Shown here in pieces: positions 9,851 through 19,927 of a DNA stretch of 44,268 bases. The stretch is taken from positions 20,483 through 64,750 of the forward strand of contig KN888029.1 of assembly GCA_000934455.1 (NCBI GenBank), in the 5' to 3' direction. Origin of the DNA: Apostichopus parvimensis (lineage: Eukaryota > Echinodermata > Holothuroidea > Aspidochirotida > Stichopodidae). Every line of letters starts with the position of its first letter. Position 1 is the first letter of the stretch. The notes beneath the pieces are model-generated. The model made no database searches. It saw nothing but the letters and a program-made list of their open reading frames with translations, and was not told the DNA's origin. Position numbers and translations under genes: made by a program.

Positions 9851-11890
9851 CAGAAATTGAAATTGCGTAATGATGCTTAAGGTATCGACTAAAGATAAAA
9901 GTGGCAACACGCTAACCTTCCACATTTGACAGCAGCGTTGCTGTAACCATGACGATGGCTAGAATCACATGTTTAGAAACAAACAACGAGTATTGTCCGA
10001 TAAAAGGGTAAACTTTACATAAAAACAGACCACATGTCTCCGAAGTTCTAAATTGCGTTATGATAACAATACAATACGAGTTCTTGTAAATACTCCACAT
10101 GCAAACCAAGATATATACAAAGGAATAACTTCACGTATGGTGATATTTAACAACGACATGCTATATTTAGCCAGGGTGTTCTATGTTTCTTATGTCAAAG
10201 ATGAAAATCATCTTCTAGTGTATTATTTATGTTAGGATATTACAACGTACATTAGAGTAAAAAAATTGGCATTCAAGAATAAAAAAACAAAGCAGTACAG
10301 TTCGATTAATAATATATGTATGAACAAGCAACCTGGCAAAAGAACAATGACCTCATAAGTTGCCTTATACTTACTAAAATGTAGTCTCGTTTCGGCAATA
10401 ACTTCATTTTTATCTAGTCGTTTTTTTACGAAGGGTAAGGCCTGTCAATAACAAGCGTTCAATGAATATAAATTGATATTAACTATATTTATCACATTGA
10501 GAAGATTTACCGAAAGAGGTTTGGTCGCCATATCTTCGGTATTTTGTAGTGTACTCGCTTTGAAACTTGAGAATTCTACTGCCTTTTGACTTTATTTCAA
10601 TTTTCTATAACATAATAGATGATATCATGCATAATGGATTTTAAGGAGACAAATATACAACGACGCATCCGTAGATCAATAGTCAAGTTACGCACTTTAT
10701 AAATAGTGATTAGTACGTCATGAACTAGAAAAGCTACTGCTCTCATCCCATGCAAATTATTTCTGCGTTATTACAACCTATTTTTATTGGTATGGCGGAG
10801 GAATGAATGAATCATGTATTAATGTGACTGAATTAGGGTATCTTAACATATATGGAGAAGTAATTTATTAAACTTGAATATTGACGTGTCATTTTATCAG
10901 TGGAAACATTTTTCTGCCAAATGTATCATTTACATCATGTGATCCGGAGATTAAGTGAAAGAAGTTTGAAAAGCAGAGATTGTGAAGTACTTTGCTTCTA
11001 TTATCCACATTGTGATGTGGTTTTGCCGACGAGAGATTCAAATAGATTATGGTTAAACTGTTAAGTTCATCATAGCTATGTGTGATATCAAATTATATGT
11101 ATTGGATGATTTATAAGCTTTTCTTTGTATCATAATCCTGCTTCTTGTAGTAACCGTGCGGTGTGCATGGATCTCAAGACAATGCATGTCATAGTCGGTA
11201 ATAACTTACAGTACACTATCAATAAATAAACAAAATATAACCCTTAAAGTTTTGACAGAATTTCTCTAATTTCTAGTCAATAACTGCAACAACTGCCCTC
11301 TGACAACTGATGGTGTAGTGACACGTGCATCTTTCCAGTTAAAATACTGGTAGTAAAATTACCCATGCGTGTGCACGTATGGATTTTTCGAAGGTAGTTC
11401 TCTGCAGCTTACAATAGATTCTCTTGATATTCCTGTTGTGCTTCAATACTGAAGGTGACCTTGCTAGCGAACGTGTCATTGATGATGGTAATGCTCTTCC
11501 AATACCGGCCGAAATAATTGTCTTTTCCGAAAACTTTTGAATTATTTTACTGCTTCCAAAGCGGCTCCATGTACTTTCTATTTTTTCTCATCTAATAAGC
11601 CTTCGCTACCGGCTACCTAGGAATATTCTTATTTTGCTTTACAACATTCTAAGTCTACCATAGTATATCGTACTGTAATATTATTTTGTGTTTATCCTTC
11701 AAGAAAGGTTTTTTTTTTTTTTCACTAAAGATTATATTCGTCATTCAACTTGAACACTTTTGTCAAAATGAACAGCCTTTTGTTTCAGTTTATGATATCA
11801 ATCGTTATCACACTGGTATATTTATTGACAGCCGGTTCACCCGATACACACACAGAGAACACAGTAACTACTGTTAATCTTTTAAGTTTA
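9851..11890. other. Intergenic, nothing recognised
   Basis: About 2 kb of AT-rich sequence. No open frame here has a recognisable domain, and no exon chain with consistent phases could be built. No repeat copy shared with other parts of the window was noticed. Confidence 0.4.
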
Positions 11891-12041
11891 ATAAATCGTT
11901 AGCATGTGCTATTAAGATTACAGTTAGAACTGAGGATATGTGTAATCCAAACAAATCCAGCTTGATGCATTTTTTTGGGATTACACATATCCTCAGTTCT
12001 TACTGCAACCCTTATAGCACATGCTACCGATAGATTTATCA
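11891..12041. repeat. Long imperfect foldback, about 60-bp arms
   Basis: The left arm (11891-11949) and right arm (11978-12041) are inverted copies around a loop of about 28 bases. The inner 23 bp (AGAACTGAGGATATGTGTAATCC) pair perfectly; the outer arms, including AGCATGTGCTAT, pair with a few mismatches. It could be a small foldback transposon or a hairpin RNA source. Confidence 0.8.
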
Positions 12042-12044
12042 GCA

Positions 12045-12900
12045 AGACCCAGTTTTCAACTGTGTTACAAAACTTTAAAATTCTATCATTGCGGCCAACT
12101 AATATCCACTAAGCAGATAATTTATTCGATTATGATACTTTCAGCTTCGTTTCCTTCCGGTTACTTCTTCATGTAGGCCTATATGTGAGGTTTTATCCGT
12201 GGAGCAACCTCGTATACCAGTGGGGCATTTATCCCCCATAATACAATCATGAGGGTGGGTGAGGGGTTCAGCAGACATATTAGGTCAGAATGAGATGGAC
12301 CACCCTCGCCATTAAGCCCTTTAGCCACAAGGTGCAAACATGTTGAGTGAGCCCCTGGTTCATTTACATGAAAAAAAGCTTATGTGATTGCAGCACTATC
12401 AGTGGCCATCAACGTCTATGATACACATCGAGAAATCAGAGCATTAATACTAAACAAGTAACATATGTATAAATCAAGCAACAATACATTTTGGAAGAAC
12501 AGTGGCCTCTTTGTTATGATTTAGCACTAAACTATCTGGTGGGTGATATATGTTTGTTTTTCATTTTTTTGTCTTGTCGATAATATTATCCTTTTCAATA
12601 ATACGTATATGCATATGAAGGAATAGTCTGTGTTCAAGAACTCTATACCAAAATATTAGACCATCATAATTTTATTTTTCTCAACTGGAGTTCAATTTCA
12701 AGTGCTCTGACCTGTATCACAATCGTCAAATTATAATCTATAGAATATATTTATAGCATTTGCCACAGCTGTTATCATGACCCAAAAAGTACTGACACCG
12801 GTCATATACGTTATCATGATACTGATTCCCGTGTGTTTGGAACAACCGATAAGTGGTATAGATACATGCAGGTATTGTACAGATATATGTGTATAAGTGT
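12045..12900. other. Intergenic, nothing recognised
   Basis: The stretch near 12180-12380 has higher GC and looks repeat-like (GGGTGGGTGAGGGG), but no family could be named. No coding exon was found. Confidence 0.35.
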
Positions 12901-13069
12901 GCTTATAACGTGACCCTCCATGCGGGATCAAAAACGTCACGGCCAAACGGCACTACCCAACCATCCCATTCTGACAAACGAAACTAAAGTCAAGCGAGCC
13001 AAAAAAGTAAATACGCCCACCGACCTGCAGAGAAACACCCCAACCACCCACTCAAACATTAAAAAAACA
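12901..13069 (-). mobile_element. Tx1-like LINE 3' tail, fragment T2
   Basis: The minus strand reads the same 3' tail as T1: cysteine-less GTGGTTGGGG, TTTTTTGGCTCGCTTGAC, CCGTTTGGCCGTGACG, a decayed CCCGC terminal hairpin, and CACGTTATAAGC at the 3' end. It is truncated to about 170 bp. No clear target-site duplication was found. Confidence 0.85.
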
Positions 13070-13397
13070 CACCAGTAACTGCTATGATCGCCTGTTAGAC
13101 GAGGTTTCTCTTCGCAACAAGGTAAATAGCAGAACCCTTTAGTTAAACAAAAGACCTGATATGTTATTACTTTTGTTTGATAGCACGTGGCAGTTGATTT
13201 CATTGATGACCCTTTGTATTTTATAATTTCTTTAACATATTTGTCGACGTTTAAAATGTATAACTCTAATAACGGTGGTTTTCAATTGAATTCACAAAAT
13301 GTTACCAAATTTCAAGTTATCCCTGTGCCATGATTGGCAGGAGTCCTTTCAGATTAATAAAGTAACTTCGTGATACGATGAATATTCCCAATGAAGA

Positions 13398-13672
13398 AAT
13401 ACCCTGACGTGATTGGCCGAATGTTCACGCATGCGCCGCTGTACCTTTGCCTCGTCAAAATTCCAATCAATTTGAAAGCTATTAATTTAGCGTGTACTAT
13501 CAGTAAGGTTATAAAAAGGGGCGATCGAATCACCAAATACCCTGACGTGATGTGTCGAATGATCACGCATGCGCCGCCGTACCTTTGCCTCGTCAAAATT
13601 CCAATCAATTTGAAAGCTATAAATGTAGCCTGTACTATCAGTGAGGTTATAAAAAGGGCGATCAAATCACCA
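13398..13672 (+). promoter_or_regulatory. Tandemly duplicated promoter module, 138-bp period
   Basis: Unit 1 (13398-13535) and unit 2 (13536-13672) repeat the same order of sites: CRE-like TGACGTGA (13405, 13543), NRF1-like GCATGCGC (13429, 13567), CCAATCA (13463, 13601) and TATAAAAAGG (13510, 13648). Unit 1 also has an inverted CCAAT (GATTGG) that unit 2 has lost. The second TATA box is 80 bp before the ATG at 13728, leaving a predicted 5' UTR of about 50 bases. The first TATA would give a longer leader containing unit 2. The factor assignments are by motif only. Confidence 0.85.
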
Positions 13673-13727
13673 AAGGATCACAGAAACATTCGAATTTGAA
13701 GTCGAGTTACCAAACATCTCGGGAGAA

Positions 13728-16700
13728 ATGGAACACAAAACTCTCACGGTAAGTAAGGATTTTCCTTTCTTGGTGTTATAAGTGATAAATTGATATTTAC
13801 ATTAAATGAAAGGTTCTCATGAGTTGTAGGTGTGTAGTTGAAGTGCACTGTTGAAAATATAAATTAACTTAGAAATGATTTAGGTGAACCATTGACATGC
13901 TGTTTCCATGACAAATGTTCGTCAATGGTAAGGCCTGAGTATTTTGTCCGAGGAGGTTAAGAATTACCGTAATTGTTGGAACCTTTGGAATCGTTGAAAG
14001 ATGTGTGACTTTATGCTATGACAAAAATTTTGAGATAATGAGGAATTTTTTTCCTTTGAATTTTGTGGTTATGAGCAAAACGTCCTTTAATAACATTAAG
14101 GGGAGGGGAACTAAGCCTTGGTATGTTATAATTGGAGTAACCAATTTCACTACTAGCGACATCTATGTAACTATTCCTGTTGTCAAGATGTTCAGTTCTA
14201 AAATGTGCTAAATCTTTCGAAAGCTTCTTTAATGCTAAAGTGATGGTCTCGTCGGCTCCTCCGTACAGGCATATAGTTAAAGTTGTTATTTTTCATTATT
14301 TTTTTTTATCTTTTAGTTCTCCTGCATCATGCACAAAAAAGTAAACATAAGTGTCATCGTAAAATACGTTATTAATGAAAGACGATAAATTAAATTAGAA
14401 TAGGTACGACAAAATATTTATAATACAAGGTGTAATTGAAGAAAATTATACCAAGGAAGCCAGTGTTTTTCACACTCTGCACCTTTCATATTTCTAATTA
14501 AAATATTCTTTTGTACCCCGAAATATTCTTTTAAATACAGAAGTAATTTATTTTGCCTTGGGATTATCTTTTGTAATTTGCAATTCAAAATGTAACTTTT
14601 GATTAATATAATAATTTAATTTACGAGCAAACTTTGCACCAAATAACACTTTGGATATATCTTTAATTATTGTATTCGCACCGGCATTATTACATTATTC
14701 CAAATCTTAGCCGATTTAAGCACAATCATAAAATAAATGTTTAACAGTCTATATTGAAACCTATATTGAAGACTCCAGCAATCTATTGTAAATTGCTTTA
14801 GAACAAAAAGAAGCGCTTGCATGCAGAGTATTAATATAACTAATATTAGGAAATGTAACCCTTAAAATTGCATCATTTGATAAACCCTTCCATTGTTCCT
14901 TAATAGAGCTAATAATAACATTATTCTCCAAAAAAGTACCCTGTCCATTACTAATCAAATCGCCAATATAACGTATACCCTTGTCATACCAACGCTTTTA
15001 ATATACTGGGCTATTTCCAACTTTAAATAAACTGCTATTCCAGATTGGCAATGTTAATATAGTAGTATCATCGTAAATAGTAGAGAAAACATCATGAAGT
15101 AAATTATGTGTAGTTTCAAAAAGGTTTTTTTCAAAAAGGATTACAGATTTTTAAACTCACTAACTTCACATAAAAGTCCCAATTATCAAAGAAAGAGTCA
15201 ATACTTATATTGTACCTTTGTAAAATACAGCAGCTTGCCCTTCAACAAAACGATCAAACGTAGAGATCTTAAGTGCAATACAATGTTTACAAAAAATCTA
15301 CCATTTTCAATCCCCCATCAGGGTATCCTTGTATTAATTGTCTTCGACTAATACGGTCTGGTTTATTTTTCCACACAAAACGGATATACATGGAGTGTGC
15401 TCTTTCAATATACTCCGGACTGGGTAATGGAAGCGTCATAATATAGTTATTAAAACAAGGCAATAATAAAGATTTAACAATGGTAATGCGACCCAGCATT
15501 GAAAGGTTATAACATTTTCCCAACATCTTTAAAACATTAATTACTTTAGTCAGTGCATTATTATAGTTCTTATTAGTTATACTTCTTAGATTAGTGTTAA
15601 ACACAATCCCCAAATAGTGTAAAATCATCACCTTTATTCCAACAGATATTGTTATTTTCTATTAAATGGTAACGAAGACCCTTTCAAACCCCCCAACCCT
15701 ACAAGAAAATATTTACTAGGGTTCGAATGTAGCCAAGGCAAAGAACCAACATAATCAAGCTGTATCATAATACTATTAAAAAATATTTCATCCCCGTGCA
15801 TGAAAAAGGTTGTACCGTCAGCATACTGTACTAATTTATAACAGCTTCCTCCAATATCAATACCCGAATAGAATTATCATTATTAATAAGAAGTCTCAAT
15901 ACTTCTACACTTAAAATAAGAAGATATGGAGACAAAGGGTCTCCTTGTCTGCAACCACGATCAATATATTTTTTTCATATAAAAAGTAACTTACAAGAAC
16001 AGAGGAAAACACATCACTATAAAAAGTATCAAACCACTGGATAATGGAAGGACCGAACTTAAAAAGGCGGAGTGCATTTCTAATAAACCTAATCGAAATA
16101 CTATCAAAAGCCTTTTCAATATCAATCTCAAATAAAACCCCTGGCGTTTGGTCTTCCTCAAGCCTATTATTAATGTCATACACTGTACGAATGCTATCAC
16201 CAATATACCGACCTTTGAGGAATCCCCTTTGATTCAAAGACATAATATTAGGAAGAACTGCCTTCATACGATTTGCAAGGCAGGAAGATGCAATTTTATA
16301 AGACACAATAAGCAGTGAAATTGGTCTCCAATTCTTCAAACAGAAACGAGGTTTATCACCCTTTGGAATTAGGGTGATAACACCCTGCCTTTGTGTAACC
16401 GATAACGAATTTTCATAGCCGAAATTCAATGACCGTAACAAAAAATGACCAAGATCATTCCAGAAAAACTTTAAAAACTCAATAGTAAAACCATCAGAGT
16501 CAGGAGATTTGCTGTTCTTCAAATTTCTCAAACCACAAGTAACTTTCTCATAAGTCAAAATACCTTCAAGGCTAATAGACTCATTTACTGCTAATTTTAT
16601 AATGCTTTGACCAAACTTCTCTTGAAGATTTTCATTACTTATATGAGCATCACGAGAACTATATAAATGTTGATAAAAATTAAAAATTTCTCTCTGTTTT

Positions 16701-19261
16701 TGATCGTGATCATAAATATCCTGATTATTAATTTTTTTTAAGTGACTAATGAGTTTACTAACTTTGTTCCTTTTTTTCTAAATGGAGAAAAAACTTTGAA
16801 GGTTTCTCTGCTTCTTCAGTCCATTCCACACGGGCCCTTACCATACATCCTTGGAGTCTAGTCTCACGAATAGACTGGGGCTTACGATTTAACTCATCAA
16901 TATTAATATTTAATATTTTCTCGAACATTAAGAAAAGCATGCATATTCATCAATAGTTGTGGCGATTGCGTCTTTAACAATCGTAAAATAGCAGCAGTCA
17001 TCTTTCAGTAAAGAGTTATTAAGTTTCCTCAATCCTCTTCATTTTGTGACCTTATTTAAATTAAACACTGTGCTGATTAATGAATGATCAGTCCTATAGC
17101 CTGCTATTATTAATGACTTTGACACAGTATTACTTAATCCGGATGAAATCAAGGAAAACAAATCTATGCGGGCTCTGTTTAATTGGATGCTTTTGCCACC
17201 AGGTATACCTCTTTTCATCTGTAGGTAAAATCCGCCACACATCAAATAAATTCAGATCGTTCTGCATATTCAACACTGTTTGTCTCGCCCTAGAATTAAT
17301 GGTATGCAGAGAACCAGTGGATGGCATTTAACAACATTTACTCTTTGCTAATCTGTAAAGCAATAGAAACATGGAATTGTATATGTTGTATGTTATATAT
17401 GTTGTATATGTTATCCTATTCAGTGTTGTGTGTTTGCATTTGATGAACCGATGTGATAATGTTTCTGCTAGATTCCATCCACTTTTATTGATGATTATGT
17501 ACTTTTGCAAAGGCCATTTCTCACGACATTAACGTTGCATAGAAGTAAGACCTGTGTTGAAAGCATGGTCTATGATATCTCAACATTAAATTTAACCTTT
17601 ATATGGTAACAACGTCATAACAAAAAACGACTGATTAAACATATATAGACATTGTTTTTTGCCCTCACTAATTGAACGTTATCTATGTATTTGTTAATGC
17701 TTTAACTCAAATGGATTTTGTAGAGAAAAGAGCGATCAAGTAAAATGTAATAATTGATCGGCATATCAGATATTATGGAATCTCCTTAAGTAATATCGTG
17801 TTTGCGATTTAAAATATAAGAATGATATTGTACAGAACATAAAAGTCAGATTTAAGACAAGTATACTACATGTTACGATAAAATGTTACGCCATGGATGC
17901 AAAATATTGACTTTGCATAAAATGTATAACATCGTCTTCATATTTATTTAATTCTAAAGCTCTACGTTTTATCTTCATCATGTAAGTTGTTGTTATTATA
18001 TTTCTTAACAGGTTGTTCTAGCCATCCTCGTGGCCTTAGCAATGTTGCTCTCAACTGCAGAAGGTAAATGCATCCTCAACAATTGTTTCCTTTCTCAATG
18101 ATCCGTTTGCATTACTCAGTGAAATATCAATTTGCTTGAAGTTACAATCTTATTACAATAAGCATGGTTTACAAACATTATGGAAAAGTTGTATTCCTTT
18201 GACTTGTGAGCTTCATTAATAAGGAAGATATAGCAACAAATATGAATAATTTCGACTGGGACGTAACCACTACTCGCAAAAATTGTTCATTTGGTTAAAC
18301 GAAATGTTGGCGCCTTTCTTAGGTTTACCAATTGAGGGGTTTGTGAGTGTACAGGAAGTAAAATGGTGTACCTGTAATTCTAGTGACAGAAATGTTGCAG
18401 AAACAAAAGAGGAATGCTTTCAAGAAAGCAATCTTAAAGAATCCTGAGAAAGACAAATATGCAACGAAATAAAAAAAAACTGCCACTTCTCTAGAAAGAT
18501 GTAAAGACACCATGAGTTCTAATTTGCGCTGATTCATACTAGTCCCTGTCACCCTTTCATGCAAAAGGAAGTCACATATAAGTGTTTGTTTGTTTACTTT
18601 TCGAGTCAACTTTGTTCCATCTCAGGTCAATGTGGGAGCCAAATCCCTTGTGGTGCTTCAGCTTTTTGTAGTTGCAGCAATGACTGTCTTAGAATATGGA
18701 ATCCGACTTGCTGTACCGATGTACAAGCTTGTAACAATGGTATGTAACACATACGCATATATGTTGAGACTAGTTGAGACTAGTGGAACACTAGTAGTTG
18801 TAACTCGGAGTTTCACGCNNNNNNNNNNNNNNNNNNNNNNNNNNNNNNNNNNNNNNNNNNNNNNNNNNNNNNNNNNNNNNNNNNNNNNNNNNNNNNNNNN
18901 NNNNNNNNNNNNNNNNNNNNNNNNCACTTCAATATACTCTCCTTGAAAGAAGAGTCAAATTTTACTTTTCCAATGATAAACAGGGATTCCTGTCAAGTGG
19001 TTGTAACTCTTTCACTTAATCAGAATAAAGTAGAAAAGTACAAAAGGAAATATGTTCGATTTATCGAGGGTTTATATGACATAATTCGTTTATGCCTTGC
19101 TTGAGTTGTCTCTCTATTGTTCTCACGTAGTTTTCACAGTAACACCATTACTGGCAGTTTGTATATATTTAAATTACATCCTTCCGTGTCCGTATTTCTC
19201 TATTGACAGAAAGTGCTGCAAACAAAATTGAATATCCATCATTTTTATTTACACAGGTTAA
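13728..19261 (+). CDS. Secreted single-domain somatomedin-B-like peptide (4 exons)
   Basis: Exons: 13728-13748, 18012-18063, 18626-18739, 19257-19261, all GT-AG with phases 0, 1, 1. The product is 63 residues: a signal peptide (MEHKTLT, a hydrophobic VVLAILVALAMLL core, STAEG) and a mature part of about 38 residues starting at Gln26. The mature part has eight cysteines spaced C-x5-C-x5-C-x-C-x3-C-x7-CC-x5-C. The CxC-x3-C...CC-T-D order matches the knotted somatomedin B domain of vitronectin, although the C5-C6 loop is two residues longer. The domain sits in one phase 1-1 exon. The last coding exon adds only GGT and TAA; AATAAA follows at 19340. The terminal Gly could allow C-terminal amidation (inference). 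Function is unknown; it may be a protease-inhibitor, receptor-ligand or host-defence peptide. Intron 1 holds an antisense LINE and intron 3 the assembly gap. Confidence 0.8.
14430..17330 (-). mobile_element. L1-superfamily LINE, 5'-truncated and decayed
   Basis: Read on the minus strand, it begins in the C-terminal part of an APE-type endonuclease (DVWRILPTDEKRYTW near 17200; TDHSLIS near 17060 with the conserved SDH-type His). It continues through the linker (RARVEWTEEAEKPSKFFL near 16830) and reverse transcriptase (16558-15911: TLIPKGD, NWRPISLL, QRGFLKGRYIGDSIR, DIEKAFDS, then GCRQGDPLSPYL). The catalytic box near 15818 reads YADG instead of YADD. A thumb region (15631-15287) and C-terminal parts follow, down to KHWLPWYNF near 14440. 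Several frameshifts and stops show that it is dead. It sits in intron 1 of the secreted-peptide gene, antisense to it. Confidence 0.9.
18818..18924. other. Assembly gap (107 N)
   Basis: A run of undetermined bases in intron 3 of the secreted-peptide gene. The left edge carries a short tandem repeat (TTGAGACTAG twice) and the palindrome-like ACTAGTGGAACACTAGT, so the gap may hide repeat sequence. An alternative exon could be hidden in it. Confidence 0.99.
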
Positions 19262-19345
19262 GCGTAATTGGTCGGAGAATAATCATATCGACCGACGACT
19301 CATGATTTGGAAAGGTCAATCCGACAGCTGTTAGTGGGGAATAAA
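19257..19345 (+). promoter_or_regulatory. 3' UTR and polyadenylation signal of the secreted-peptide gene
   Basis: The acceptor TTTTTATTTACACAG (ending 19256) opens the last exon. The TAA at 19259-19261 is followed 78 bases later by a canonical AATAAA at 19340-19345. Confidence 0.65.
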
Positions 19346-19670
19346 CAAAATAAGCATGTAGTTTACCTGATGTTATACCGCTCTCAAACCAGTTAGTATG
19401 TTAAACCAGTTAGTATGCATGATGACAGATTAAGTGAAATGATATAATGGTGATGGACATACGTCAATGTAGTATCGCTGAATAACATTTGCAAATAAAT
19501 GTTTTGAAAGCAGTATCTGAATATGATTGTCTTCAATATTTAATAACGCATCTAATCACTTGGTAAACACGGGATTCGACGTACTGTTGTACCTGTTTTG
19601 TTGTACGTTCTTCGCAATATCTACTGACGTTTAACTTGTACTGATCATTTAAGTATTCTTCTCATTTTGT

Positions 19671-19927
19671 GCTTTTTACCTGACCCGCCCTTCGGGAACC
19701 AAAACGTCACGGCCAAACGGCACTTTCTAACCAGCCCACTCTGACAAATACAAATCAAGTCAAGCGAGCCAAAAAAGCAAACACACCCACCGACCAGCAG
19801 AGACAAACCCCGAACCACCCACTCTAACATTCACAAAACCACTCAAAGGACGACCAGCTCGCAGCGAAACAAAACACTCCTTCCCAGCACACCAGCCCCC
19901 CCCCCCTCCATAAAAAAGCAGCCCCAG
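19671..19927 (-). mobile_element. Tx1-like LINE 3' tail, fragment T3
   Basis: On the minus strand this follows the same order as T1, from GGGGCTGCTTTTTTATGG to CCGTTTGGCCGTGACG, the terminal CCCG hairpin and a GGTAAAAAGC end. It contains a run of about ten G residues (minus strand) near 19897-19907. No certain target-site duplication was found. Confidence 0.85.

Noticed and set aside
13391-13699. 102-codon open frame over the duplicated promoter
   Set aside because: The frame is open only because the 138-bp unit length is a multiple of three; it covers TATA and CCAAT motifs and precedes the true start codon.
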